From contig CAZWLN010000050.1 of NCBI GenBank assembly GCA_964634885.1, positions 1 to 33,974 of the forward strand: a stretch of DNA of 33,974 nt, given 5' to 3'. This document shows positions 24,321 through 33,937 of this stretch, piece after piece; position 1 is the stretch's first letter; each line of letters begins with the position of its first letter. The notes under the pieces were generated by a model, which was not told the DNA's origin, did not search any database, and saw nothing but the letters and a program-made list of their open reading frames with translations. The translations under genes were made by a program, and so were the position numbers. This stretch comes from DAINRZ01 sp964634885 (lineage in GTDB: Bacteria; Bacteroidota; Ignavibacteria; Kapaibacteriales; UBA2268).

Positions 24321-24886
24321 GGATCATCGGTGGAAAATACAAGGGAAGGCGCTTTCCCTCCTCGGTACCTTCCGGCGTCAGGCCTACGACCGATATGGCA
24401 AGGGAAACGCTCTTCAACATCCTTGGCAACTATACCGATTTCCAGTCCGTCAGGGTACTCGACATATTCGCAGGCACCGGCGCTCTGGGATTCGAATGCC
24501 TCAGCAGGGGAGCAGAATACTGCCTCTTCATCGAAAAGAACCGTAAAACAGCTTCTCTGATAAATGATTTTGCAGTACTCCTCGGCCTGCCTGAGGGGGC
24601 CTGGGAAATTGCCGTGGGAGACGCCGTCAAAACCGTTAACAGGACACTGAAGGAAGAACGTAAAGCCCCGTTCGACCTCGTTGTCCTCGACCCGCCTTAC
24701 AACCTGAACATCAATAACCTGATTGTCGAACTCCTGGCAAAAAACTCTGTTGTTAAGCCTGGAGGGATTGTCGTTTCCGAACATTCTTCCACTCACTCAC
24801 TGATTCTTCCCGACGGTTGGGAAAAGCTGAAAGAAAGGGTTTTCGGCGAGACAAAGATTGAGATTGCCGTTACTGCTCAGAACTGA
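24317..24886 (+). CDS. rsmD: 16S rRNA (guanine(966)-N(2))-methyltransferase
   Basis: RsmD uses S-adenosylmethionine to methylate G966 of 16S rRNA during 30S assembly. The 189-residue protein has the usual length. It opens with MRIIGGKYKGRRF, has the methionine-cofactor loop VLDIFAGTGALGFECLSRG (about residues 48-66) and the catalytic motif LVVLDPPYNL (about 120-129, the DPPY of N6/N2 methyltransferases). It follows the PilM-like gene with an ATGA overlap. Confidence 0.95.
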   Translation: MRIIGGKYKGRRFPSSVPSGVRPTTDMARETLFNILGNYTDFQSVRVLDIFAGTGALGFECLSRGAEYCLFIEKNRKTASLINDFAVLLGLPEGAWEIAVGDAVKTVNRTLKEERKAPFDLVVLDPPYNLNINNLIVELLAKNSVVKPGGIVVSEHSSTHSLILPDGWEKLKERVFGETKIEIAVTAQN

Positions 24887-25005
24887 CCACTTTCTTCCGG
24901 GAAATTTTCCGTTTGTTGAATTTAATCTTTTGAAATTCTTTCTATTTACCATAATTTAGAAAGTTTTGATGGAATAATTGGATAAAAAAGCTGAGAATAT
25001 TATAA

Positions 25006-27936
25006 ATGGCAAAATCGAACGGAAAAAACAGGAACGGTACCGCGCTGGACGGAGAGCTGAAGAGTGCTGCCGAAACCGATGAACTGACAATGATTAAGAT
25101 CAGAGGGGCAAGGGAAAATAACCTGAAGAATGTCAGCCTCGACATCCCACGAGATGAACTGGTGGTTATTACCGGCATCTCAGGATCGGGCAAATCCAGT
25201 CTTGCTTTCGACACCTTGTACGCAGAAGGGCAGAGGAGATACGTCGAATGCCTGTCAGCCTATGCCAGGCAATTCCTGGGCATGATGAGAAAACCCGATG
25301 TTGACAGCATCGAAGGACTGTCCCCGGCCATATCCATAGAGCAAAAGACCATCAGCCACAACCCGCGTTCTACCGTAGGCACTGTGACGGAGATATATGA
25401 CTATCTCAGGCTTATGTTTGCAAGGATCGGCATACAACATTGCACAGAGTGTAACATCCCGGTTGTAAGGAAAAGTCTTGACCAGATTGTCGAAGAGATA
25501 ATGAAAGAATATGATGGCAGGCGAATACAGATATTGACGCCTGTTGTCAAGGGGCGTAAAGGCCACTACCGCGAACTGTTCGACCAGTTCAGGCGGCAGG
25601 GATTCACCAGGGTGAGGGTTGACGGCGCCATCGTAGAAATCGAGGAAGACCTGCAACTGTCCAGGTACCAGATACATAACATCGAGCTGGTCATTGACAG
25701 GTGCACCGTAGAACAATCCCAGGAAATGCGCATCAGCGAGTCCGTTGCTCTGGCTCTCGACAAAGGCGAAGAAACAATGATGATACTGTTCGGGGAAAAC
25801 GAAAAGAAGTGGGGAGAAAAACTGTACAGCACTGCGTACTCCTGTCCTTCCTGCGGCAAATCGTATGAACCGCTCGCTCCGGGCATGTTCTCATTCAACA
25901 CACCCTTTGGCGCCTGTCCTCATTGTGAAGGTATGGGTGAAATGATGGATTTCGACATGAGGCTGGTAATACCCGACAAAAGCTTGTCCATCAACGAAGG
26001 AGCCATCGCACCCATCGGGAAGAACAGGCAGATGTGGTTGTGGAGCCAGATTGAAAGCCTGGCAAAGGAAAAGAAAATCGACCTGGACAAGCCCATAAAA
26101 AAAATAGCGCCGGATGAACTGGAACTTCTGCTCTACGGTCTCGACGGAGAACAGCTTTCCGTATCCTATAAATATTCCGATGCATCCGAAGTTGTTTACA
26201 AACATAAATACATCGGCATCATCAATAACCTTAAACACCAGTATCAAAGCACTACTTCCGGCGCTGTCCGCAACAACCTGGAAGCTTTCATGTCAACGCT
26301 CCAATGTCCTGTTTGCAACGGCGGCAGGCTCAAAAAAGACACACTTGCAGTCTCGGTAAAAGGATACAATATTGCCCAACTGCAGCACTACGACATAAAT
26401 TCTTCCATCGCTGTTTTTGAAAAGATATTCGGGGAACTGACCGACAGAGAGAAGACAATTGCCAGTGTCATCTTCCGCGAGATCAATTCCCGCCTTAAGT
26501 TTCTCAGGAACGTAGGATTGTCCTACCTGTCGCTGAGCCGCCAGGTCAGGACTCTGTCAGGAGGCGAAGCCCAGCGCATAAAACTGGCTTCGCAAATCGG
26601 CTCCGAACTCGTAGGTATTATGTATGTCCTCGACGAACCAAGCATCGGCTTGCACCAGCACGACAACCAGAAACTGATAGATTCGCTTAAGAAGCTGCGG
26701 GACCTTGGCAATACTGTCGTTGTCGTCGAGCACGACAAAGCCATGATGGAAGAATCCGACCACATCATCGACATTGGCCCCGGCGCCGGCATCCACGGCG
26801 GAGAGATCATCCTCAGCGCCAAACCTTCAGAGATTGTGAAGATGAACGGCAGCGCCCTGAAGAATTCACTTACTGCCCAGTACCTGAGCAATGTAAGAAA
26901 AATCGAATACCCCAGGACCAGGAGGAAGGGCAACGGACAATTCCTTACTTTGTACGGCGCCAGGGGTAACAACCTGAAAAACGTAACCCTGAAGATACCT
27001 CTTGGTACCTCTGTCTGTATTACAGGCATGAGCGGCTCGGGAAAGTCATCGCTTATCAACGACACACTCTATCCCATCCTTTCTACCCATTTCTACAGAT
27101 CGACCCGGATGCCCCTCGACTACGACAGGATTGAAGGCTTAGAGAACATTGACAAAGTAATAGAGATTGACCAGTCGCCCATCGGCAGGACGCCACGCTC
27201 CAATCCGGCTACCTATACCGGTTTATTTACACTGATCAGGGACTTCTTTTCTCAGTTGCCCGAATCGAAGATCAGGGGATACAAGCCGGGCAGGTTTTCG
27301 TTCAACGTAGCTGGCGGCAGGTGCGAAGACTGTGAGGGAGCAGGCATCAAGAAAATCGAGATGAATTTCCTTCCCGATGTCTATGTAACCTGCGACACCT
27401 GCAACGGGAAACGTTACAATTCGGAGACTCTGTCAGTCAAATTCAAGGACAAGTCCATAGCCGACATACTGGAGACAACTGTCGAGGAAGCCGTGGAATT
27501 ATTCAAGGACATACCCAAGATCAGGAGAAAGATGAAAGCGCTCTACGAAGTAGGGTTGAAGTACATCAAGCTGGGCCAGCAGGCGCCGACATTGTCCGGT
27601 GGCGAAGCCCAAAGAGTAAAACTGGCAACGGAACTGTCCAAGATCGGTACCGGAAAGACGCTCTATCTGCTCGACGAGCCTACGACAGGCTTGCACTTCG
27701 AAGACATCAGGATACTTCTGAAATTGCTTGATAAGCTTGTAGAAAAGGGCAACACCGTAATCGTAATCGAACATAACCTCGACGTGATTAAATGTGCCGA
27801 TCATATAATTGACCTTGGACCGGAAGGAGGGGACAACGGTGGAAAAATTGTTGCCCAGGGTACCCCGGAAGCTATTACTATGAAAAATAACAGTTTTACA
27901 GGAAAATATCTTAAAAAAGAGCTTAATATGGCATAG
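25006..27936 (+). CDS. uvrA: Excinuclease ABC subunit A
   Basis: UvrA recognises bulky DNA damage and loads UvrB in nucleotide excision repair. The 976-residue protein has two ABC ATPase modules. The first has Walker A GISGSGKSS (57-65), signature LSGGEAQR and Walker B MYVLDEPSIGLH. The second has GMSGSGKSS, LSGGEAQR and LYLLDEPTTGLH. Zinc-binding cysteine pairs are seen (CPSCGKSYEP...CPHCEG; CEDCEGAG...CDTCNG). The hallmark YVECLSAYARQFL is present. About 28 residues of lysine/asparagine-rich sequence precede the conserved MIKIRGARENNLKN, longer than in E. coli. It appears to be a monocistronic gene, and no strong Shine-Dalgarno is seen. Confidence 0.97.
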   Translation: MAKSNGKNRNGTALDGELKSAAETDELTMIKIRGARENNLKNVSLDIPRDELVVITGISGSGKSSLAFDTLYAEGQRRYVECLSAYARQFLGMMRKPDVDSIEGLSPAISIEQKTISHNPRSTVGTVTEIYDYLRLMFARIGIQHCTECNIPVVRKSLDQIVEEIMKEYDGRRIQILTPVVKGRKGHYRELFDQFRRQGFTRVRVDGAIVEIEEDLQLSRYQIHNIELVIDRCTVEQSQEMRISESVALALDKGEETMMILFGENEKKWGEKLYSTAYSCPSCGKSYEPLAPGMFSFNTPFGACPHCEGMGEMMDFDMRLVIPDKSLSINEGAIAPIGKNRQMWLWSQIESLAKEKKIDLDKPIKKIAPDELELLLYGLDGEQLSVSYKYSDASEVVYKHKYIGIINNLKHQYQSTTSGAVRNNLEAFMSTLQCPVCNGGRLKKDTLAVSVKGYNIAQLQHYDINSSIAVFEKIFGELTDREKTIASVIFREINSRLKFLRNVGLSYLSLSRQVRTLSGGEAQRIKLASQIGSELVGIMYVLDEPSIGLHQHDNQKLIDSLKKLRDLGNTVVVVEHDKAMMEESDHIIDIGPGAGIHGGEIILSAKPSEIVKMNGSALKNSLTAQYLSNVRKIEYPRTRRKGNGQFLTLYGARGNNLKNVTLKIPLGTSVCITGMSGSGKSSLINDTLYPILSTHFYRSTRMPLDYDRIEGLENIDKVIEIDQSPIGRTPRSNPATYTGLFTLIRDFFSQLPESKIRGYKPGRFSFNVAGGRCEDCEGAGIKKIEMNFLPDVYVTCDTCNGKRYNSETLSVKFKDKSIADILETTVEEAVELFKDIPKIRRKMKALYEVGLKYIKLGQQAPTLSGGEAQRVKLATELSKIGTGKTLYLLDEPTTGLHFEDIRILLKLLDKLVEKGNTVIVIEHNLDVIKCADHIIDLGPEGGDNGGKIVAQGTPEAITMKNNSFTGKYLKKELNMA

Positions 27937-27985
27937 TATTTGACAATGTTTTTTTATTGTTCGTTGAAAAATTAAAAAAAATTAC

Positions 27986-28016
27986 TTGTAAAACACAAGA
28001 AATCGTTGTAATTTTG
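27986..28016 (+). promoter_or_regulatory. Bacteroidota-type promoter of tRNA-Gly
   Basis: TTG (27986-27988), then exactly 20 bases, then TAATTTTG (28009-28016) matches the TTTG/TTG-N19-21-TAnnTTTG consensus recognised by the primary sigma factor of Bacteroidota. Transcription would begin about 7 bases later, near 28023, roughly 14 bases before the tRNA. Confidence 0.75.
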
Positions 28017-28036
28017 TTTTACGTTCTTTTACACAA

Positions 28037-28110
<74 letters not shown>

Positions 28111-28127
28111 GACGGTTCTCAACCGTC
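28111..28127 (+). terminator. Hairpin directly after tRNA-Gly
   Basis: GACGGTT (28111-28117) and AACCGTC (28121-28127) form a 7-bp stem over CTC, followed by a pyrimidine-rich but impure T run (TCTTCCTCTTT). It could end or help process the tRNA transcript. Confidence 0.5.
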
Positions 28128-28145
28128 TCTTCCTCTTTATGCTGC

Positions 28146-28188
28146 ATGCCTTGCTGTCAGTTCCCCCCGATGGCGAGGCATTTTTTTT
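28146..28188 (+). terminator. Rho-independent terminator after tRNA-Gly
   Basis: TGCCTTGC (28147-28154) pairs with GCGAGGCA (28173-28180) with one G-U pair, extended by A28146 with T28181. Eight T follow (28181-28188). Confidence 0.82.
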
Positions 28189-28372
28189 ATAAGTTTTTCA
28201 ATACTTCAATTTTTACAATAATAATTATCAGGTTCGTCAACAAAAAAAAGTTGTTAGAAAAGCGATAAATGCTTAATTTGGAAATAATATGATGATTAAA
28301 ATATACATATTGCCCACAACTACTACGGGAAGCCTATCGAAAAAGCGCTACTGATTTGAGTTTATATTGATA

Positions 28373-28380
28373 TATTTTTG
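28373..28380 (+). promoter_or_regulatory. Possible -7 box for porU-porV
   Basis: TATTTTTG fits TAnnTTTG, about 55 bases before the porU ATG. The only upstream TTTG is 14 bases away, too close for a proper -33 element, so the match is partial. Confidence 0.33.
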
Positions 28381-28433
28381 TTTTTCAGGCAACGCTGTTG
28401 CCGGAGTGCTGGTTTTGAGTATTTGGAGATTAT

Positions 28434-31400
28434 ATGAATTTACTAAGATTCAGTAAGTATATATTGTATGTTTGGATCATCGTTACGGTGGCCGTTTCTA
28501 TGCTTGAAGCAAGGCCGCAGGAAAACGGCTGGACCGTCGTCAGTTCCACACAAAGAGAGATTGTCCTTTCGTATAAACCCAAGTACTCCGGTTTCAGCGA
28601 GATCCGTACTACTGAGGGAAAAATCGTATATAATCCTGTCATTGCAGGCACTGTTGCCGAACCTGCCCTGCCCGGCGCTCCGTTAACGCTGATTGCTAAA
28701 GAGCTGATAGGCGTACCTTGCAGCGATGGTTTCTATATTGATTATATAGATGTTAAAAGTGTTAATACTCATGAAAAACCAATTGCTCCCGTACCTGCCT
28801 ACCGCGCAGAAAACGGGGAGTACATTGCTGAATACAGTCCTGACGCCGGCCTGTACAACAGTGCTGAACTCAGGGACTGGGTCGATGTAAGGTATGAAGG
28901 CATTGCCCGTAACAGGCACATCGCCTCGGTTACAATCAGGGCTGCGCAATACAACCCGGAAAGCCAATCGATTGAAATTCCTTCCGAAATAATTATCAGT
29001 ATAAAATTCAAAAACATTAAAATTACCAATGTAAAAGATGATTATCCTTATACCAGCGTTCTGAACAAACAACAGTCAGACTCCTGGCTCATCGACGACA
29101 GCAAGGGTACTTCGGTGAAAGGAACCGACATGATCCAGGGCGAGGCCACCTATCCCTGGGCAAAGATCGGCATTGACCAGGAAGGGATATACCAGATCGA
29201 CGCTTCACAGTTGAAAACTGCAGGCATTACAGTTCCCAAAGATTTGGTCGGTACAGTAAAAATATTCGGCAGGGACGGTACGCCTCTCAATGAAACTGTT
29301 GTCGATTCGGCAATTAATAACATGAATGAGATTCCGGTAATCGTCAGGACCAATTCTTCAGGCGAACTGGAATCTGTCGTATTCTATGGCCGGCCCGGTT
29401 ACGGATTTGAATACAATATTTACAGTGGTTTCTGCCATTATATCAATCCTTACAGCAATCTCAATTCATACAAAAAAGAATACAATTACTATTTTATTAC
29501 CTACGGAGGAACCGAAGGTAAGCGCCTTACCACCAAAGAACCGCCCGACGGCAGTGTTGTCAATAGTCCGTCAACATACACCTCATTAATTTATTATGAG
29601 GAAGAAAGCACAAATGCATTCATGAGCGGTTCGGGCCGTTTCTGGTTCGGTTCGACCCTGTTCCCGAGGACTTTCTCGGACAATATCCTGACAAACCTCG
29701 ACAAGACGGGGACCATCCTTTACAAGTTCGCTTTTGCACATACTGCTGCCGGGAATGGAACGTTTTCCGTATATGAATCCGGAACATTTCTCAATAGCGT
29801 GACATTATCACTTACTTCTAATGACGGCTACCGTGGAGAATGTTTCGTTCAGAAGCCTGCCACAATAATCGGCAATGACCTCAGAAGCGTCCTGAAAATG
29901 GAGTATTCCAATACAGTAACAGCTACTCCATATTTTGACTGGTATGAAATACAATACCCCAGATACCTCATTCCTTCAAACAATGAAATCGGCTTCTTTG
30001 ACAACCCCGCCCTGGAAGGCATCACCGAATACAGCATCAATGATTTCTCCGGCGACATCATCGGCCTGGACGTTTCGAACGGCCTTCAGCCCACACTGTT
30101 GAAGAATCTGTCCAATGTCGGCAGTATGTTCATTTTCAGGCATCCGTCAGAGAAAAAGAATCCCGGAAGGTTTTTCATTTCTGCCAACTACAGAAAACCC
30201 CCGGTTGAAAAAGTGACAATGGGCAACTTACGTACCAGTCTCAGCGGAGCTGATGTCATTGTCATTACCCATCCCGACTTTGTGAATTCTGCGGAAAAGT
30301 TCAAAGAATACCGCAGCAGCCGCGATGGATTGAGCGTTACGATTGTAAAAACAACAGATATATATAATGAATTCGGCTACGGCATTGGAGACCCTACAGC
30401 CATCAGGGATTTCATTGCTTTTGCATTCAACAACTGGCAGGTCAAACCCAGATACGTATTGCTGTGGGGTGACGGACATTACGATTACAAGAATATTTCA
30501 ACCACAAAAACCAATTATGTAATAACATATCAGAATAAATACACAGCGTCCGATTTGAACGGTACCAATTCCTACACCTCCGACAACTATTTTGCTCAGG
30601 TAAAAGGCAATGATATTTTCCTGGACCTGGCAATCGGCAGAGTTACAATCGGCAGCGATGCGGAAGGAAAATGGTTCGTTGAAAAGCTCGGCCACTATGA
30701 GAACGAATCTTCACAGGATCAGTGGAGGACGGTTGTTACATTATGTGCCGACGACGGGCCGAAAGGCATCCACATCGACGAATCCGACTATGATACTCAT
30801 ACGGTGCAGTCCGAAGGCATATCCAATCACTATATCCCCTCATACTTCCAGCAAAAGAAGGTTTACCTCGCGGAGTATCCCAGAGTTACTTCCGCCTCGG
30901 CAGTTAAAAAGCCGGCAGCAACCAATGATATGCTTGAAATAATCAACACAACCGGTACATCTATTCTCAGTTGGGTCGGCCATGGCAATCCCAGGGTTTG
31001 GGCCCACGAGGAACTGCTTGAAAGAAGTACCACCATTCCAAAGATGACCAATCTTGACAAATTGTTTTTTGCTACTGCCGCCACCTGCGATTTCGGGCGC
31101 TTCGACATGCCCGAAGTCAGGTCCGGAGCCGAAGAACTCGTATTAAGTGATGCCGGAGGAGCCATCGGCATTCTTTCAGCCTCAAGGGCTGTTTACGCAG
31201 CTCCCAATATTTCTTTGCTGGAGAATTTCATTACCGAACTGTTTACTCCCGACGACCAAACCAAACAATATCCCAGGGTTGGGGACGCATTCTTTATGAT
31301 TAAACAGAAGACAATAGACACCTCTAACGATGCGAAGTATTATATACTGGGTGATCCTACGATGCGGCTTCTTACACCCGTAATGAATATCAGGATAGAT

Positions 31401-32465
31401 TCGCTTAACGGCCAGTATGTCGGGGACAACTCCGACACCGCTAAACTCAAAGCCCTTGGCAGCGTCGAGATTAAAGGCAGTGTGATCGATCCGGTTACTT
31501 CACAGTTAGACGCTGCTTTCAATGGGACTGTACTAATCAGCATGCTTGACAGCGATGAAAAAATTGTAGTCGAAGACGCCGACATTTATAGTACAATACA
31601 TACATTCTACAAACAAGGCAGCATCCTGAACAAAAGTTCGTACAAAGTCGAGAACGGCTGTTTTACTGCCAACTTTGTCCTTCCCAAAGATATCAGCTAT
31701 TCTGATAACACCGGCAGACTTTTCGCCTACGCTTTTTCTTCCGACAATAAGTATGCTAAAGGCAACAATAACAACTTTACTGTCAAAGATATCTCCACCG
31801 ATGTAGTCACTGATGTAACAGGGCCGGATATTAGAATTTACCTCGATTCGAGGGGCTTTGCTGCCGGAGACATTGTCAGTCCCGAACCACTGCTGATTGT
31901 CGATCTGGCCGACGAAACCGGCATCAATACGACCGGCAGGGGAGTCGGACACAGGATTGAAGCCTGGATCGACGACTCTTCCCGTTCTGTTGACCTGACC
32001 AATAAGTTCAGCACTTCATTGACAGACTCGAGGCAGGGTACTGCCGAAACTTTCCTCTATGACCTGAAACCAGGTGATCATACGGTCAGGGTCCGGGTTT
32101 GGGATGTTTACAATAACTATTCGATAGCGCAAACCAATTTCAGGATACTTGACAATAGAATAGTAATCAATGACCTGCTCTGCTATCCCAATCCTGCTGA
32201 ACCCGGCAACACAGTTGTTTTCAAATTCGAACACAACCTTACGCCTCCTTTTGACGCAAAGCTCAGGGTATTCAACATAATGGGGCAATTATTATATACA
32301 GTAAATACAAAAATAAACACACTCCACACCGGAGAACTGGAATGGAACTGTAAAGACGGCAGCAATACTTCCATCTCTTCCGGATCCTACTTATATCAAA
32401 TAATTTTGGAGTCGGATACAGGAAACATTGGTACAAATTCGTCAATACTCAATTACGTCGAGTAA
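28434..32465 (+). CDS. porU: Type IX secretion system sortase PorU (C25 gingipain-like peptidase)
   Basis: PorU is the outer-membrane cysteine peptidase of the T9SS. It removes the C-terminal signal of secreted cargo and attaches the cargo to a surface glycolipid. The 1,343-residue protein starts with a signal peptide (MNLLRFSKYILYVWIIVTVA, cut near EA-RP) and has an N-terminal beta-rich prodomain-like region. The peptidase C25 domain spans about 610-960. Its catalytic dyad is visible as H850 in SWVGHGNPRVWAHE and C885 in AATCDFGRFDMPE. Residues from about 1242 form a T9SS-type C-terminal domain (YPNPAEPG, LRVFNIMGQLLY, SSGSYLYQI). A GGAG site precedes the ATG. PorV follows 53 bases downstream, as in P. 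gingivalis. Confidence 0.93.
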   Translation: MNLLRFSKYILYVWIIVTVAVSMLEARPQENGWTVVSSTQREIVLSYKPKYSGFSEIRTTEGKIVYNPVIAGTVAEPALPGAPLTLIAKELIGVPCSDGFYIDYIDVKSVNTHEKPIAPVPAYRAENGEYIAEYSPDAGLYNSAELRDWVDVRYEGIARNRHIASVTIRAAQYNPESQSIEIPSEIIISIKFKNIKITNVKDDYPYTSVLNKQQSDSWLIDDSKGTSVKGTDMIQGEATYPWAKIGIDQEGIYQIDASQLKTAGITVPKDLVGTVKIFGRDGTPLNETVVDSAINNMNEIPVIVRTNSSGELESVVFYGRPGYGFEYNIYSGFCHYINPYSNLNSYKKEYNYYFITYGGTEGKRLTTKEPPDGSVVNSPSTYTSLIYYEEESTNAFMSGSGRFWFGSTLFPRTFSDNILTNLDKTGTILYKFAFAHTAAGNGTFSVYESGTFLNSVTLSLTSNDGYRGECFVQKPATIIGNDLRSVLKMEYSNTVTATPYFDWYEIQYPRYLIPSNNEIGFFDNPALEGITEYSINDFSGDIIGLDVSNGLQPTLLKNLSNVGSMFIFRHPSEKKNPGRFFISANYRKPPVEKVTMGNLRTSLSGADVIVITHPDFVNSAEKFKEYRSSRDGLSVTIVKTTDIYNEFGYGIGDPTAIRDFIAFAFNNWQVKPRYVLLWGDGHYDYKNISTTKTNYVITYQNKYTASDLNGTNSYTSDNYFAQVKGNDIFLDLAIGRVTIGSDAEGKWFVEKLGHYENESSQDQWRTVVTLCADDGPKGIHIDESDYDTHTVQSEGISNHYIPSYFQQKKVYLAEYPRVTSASAVKKPAATNDMLEIINTTGTSILSWVGHGNPRVWAHEELLERSTTIPKMTNLDKLFFATAATCDFGRFDMPEVRSGAEELVLSDAGGAIGILSASRAVYAAPNISLLENFITELFTPDDQTKQYPRVGDAFFMIKQKTIDTSNDAKYYILGDPTMRLLTPVMNIRIDSLNGQYVGDNSDTAKLKALGSVEIKGSVIDPVTSQLDAAFNGTVLISMLDSDEKIVVEDADIYSTIHTFYKQGSILNKSSYKVENGCFTANFVLPKDISYSDNTGRLFAYAFSSDNKYAKGNNNNFTVKDISTDVVTDVTGPDIRIYLDSRGFAAGDIVSPEPLLIVDLADETGINTTGRGVGHRIEAWIDDSSRSVDLTNKFSTSLTDSRQGTAETFLYDLKPGDHTVRVRVWDVYNNYSIAQTNFRILDNRIVINDLLCYPNPAEPGNTVVFKFEHNLTPPFDAKLRVFNIMGQLLYTVNTKINTLHTGELEWNCKDGSNTSISSGSYLYQIILESDTGNIGTNSSILNYVE

Positions 32466-32518
32466 TTGGTATGATTTTTATGGAAAAAAAGATTTTTAAA
32501 TATTGGAGGTAAAAAATA

Positions 32519-33619
32519 ATGAACAAGGCACGCATATCAGAAATATTTATACTTATGGCGTCATTGTTTTTATCGGCAAACAGCAATCTCTTCAGTCAGG
32601 CCGGCGGCGCCGCAGTGCCTTTCCTAATGATCTCACCCGATGCGAGAAGCAGTGGAATGGGAGAAACAGGGACCGCTATCGCTGACGATATCAACGCTGT
32701 TTTTTGGAATCCGGCTGGTCTCAGTTTCCTCGATTACAGCAATAAAACCAGGGAAGACGAAGAACCTGAACCTTTCAGGCAGGCTTCGATTACCTATTCC
32801 CGCTGGCTGCCTCAGTTCAACGCCGATCTGTATTATGCTTATGCTACATACGGACAATATATCGAGGAAGCAAACGGTACCATGGCTGTTAATTTTACGT
32901 TTATGAACCTTGGCGAGTTCATACGTACCTATGAAACAGGCGAAGTCGGCAGGCCTTTCCAATCGACCGAATGGGCTCTGTCGCTGGCTTACGGTACGAT
33001 AATTGCCACGGATCTGGGTATCGGTTTCCAGTTCAGGTATATACAGTCAAACCTGGCTCCTCAAAAAACCAGTGGCGACGCAGGTGTTGGAAGAAGCTTT
33101 TCAATTGACCTGTCTTTGATGTGGAAACCCATGGATCTGGAAATCGGGGGCATGGACCTGGGCGAAAAGTTAAGCCTTGGCTTTAACCTATCCAATATTG
33201 GCCCCAAGATGACCTATCTTAAGGAATCTGATCCCTTACCGACAATGTTGAAGATTGGCGCTGCCTATAACATTATTAAAGATGAATTTAACGACCTGAA
33301 ATTTGCTATTGACGTCGGAAAACTCTTAGTTTACAGAGACAGTGTCGGTTCCGACCCTGTACCGATTTCACTGGTCTCTGCATGGAAGAATGCCGGTGTT
33401 GAACTTTCATTGGGGGTTGAATACTGGTATGACAATGTAGTTGCTTTCAGGGGTGGATTCTTTACCGAACCTTCCGTTCTCGGTAACAGGAAGTACTGGA
33501 ATTTCGGCGCAGGTGTGAGATACGATGTGTTTAACCTCGATTTCAGCTATATTAACACTGTTGAAGAGAATCATCCTCTGGCGAATACAATGAGATTTTC
33601 TATGCTTGTGGACCTGTAG
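32519..33619 (+). CDS. porV: Type IX secretion outer-membrane protein PorV
   Basis: PorV is a FadL-like outer-membrane barrel that collects cargo from the T9SS translocon and hands it to PorU in the attachment complex. The 366-residue protein has a signal peptide (residues 1 to about 27, cut near FSQ-AG). The family hallmark FLMISPDARSSGMGETG is followed by NAVFWNPAGLSFLD. The remainder is alternating beta strands ending in a membrane-strand-like FSMLVDL. A GGAGG site lies 9 bases before the ATG. Only 53 bases separate it from porU, and one terminator follows, so the two form an operon. Confidence 0.95.
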   Translation: MNKARISEIFILMASLFLSANSNLFSQAGGAAVPFLMISPDARSSGMGETGTAIADDINAVFWNPAGLSFLDYSNKTREDEEPEPFRQASITYSRWLPQFNADLYYAYATYGQYIEEANGTMAVNFTFMNLGEFIRTYETGEVGRPFQSTEWALSLAYGTIIATDLGIGFQFRYIQSNLAPQKTSGDAGVGRSFSIDLSLMWKPMDLEIGGMDLGEKLSLGFNLSNIGPKMTYLKESDPLPTMLKIGAAYNIIKDEFNDLKFAIDVGKLLVYRDSVGSDPVPISLVSAWKNAGVELSLGVEYWYDNVVAFRGGFFTEPSVLGNRKYWNFGAGVRYDVFNLDFSYINTVEENHPLANTMRFSMLVDL

Positions 33620-33657
33620 CGCCCGCAATCGGTCAATAAGTAATTGTGATAAATCCG

Positions 33658-33695
33658 GCACATTGGGACAGGTTGTTCCGATGTGCTTTTTTTTT
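33658..33695 (+). terminator. Rho-independent terminator of porU-porV
   Basis: GCACATTGGGACA (33658-33670) pairs with TGTTCCGATGTGC (33674-33686) over 13 positions with two G-U pairs, followed by nine T (33687-33695). Confidence 0.92.
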
Positions 33696-33878
33696 GTGCG
33701 TCAGCACGCCGAATCGGCCATTTAATATTTATGGTGAGAACCGTTAGTAAAGATTGGCCTTCGAAGTGCTAATCAGTATTGTGAGAGAATATGGTAATAA
33801 TTACGATGGCGGTAAACAGGCCGGAGTTGCTGCCTGAAAGTGAAAGAATTCTGAATTTTGAATGCTGAATTCTGAATG

Positions 33879-33937
33879 TAAGAAAAAGCAGAGCTGGAGC
33901 GACTTTCTCCTCCTTGGACAAGGAGGGGGCAGGGGGT
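33879..33937 (+). repeat. GGAGG-hairpin dispersed repeat, copy 4
   Basis: It shares GTAAGAAAAAGCAG, CTGGAGCG, CTCCTTGGACAAGGAGGGGG and CAGGGGGT with the copies at 3-54 and 69-108. The arms CCTCCTT (33909-33915) and AAGGAGG (33920-33926) form a perfect stem over GGAC, extended by two more pairs. Confidence 0.85.
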
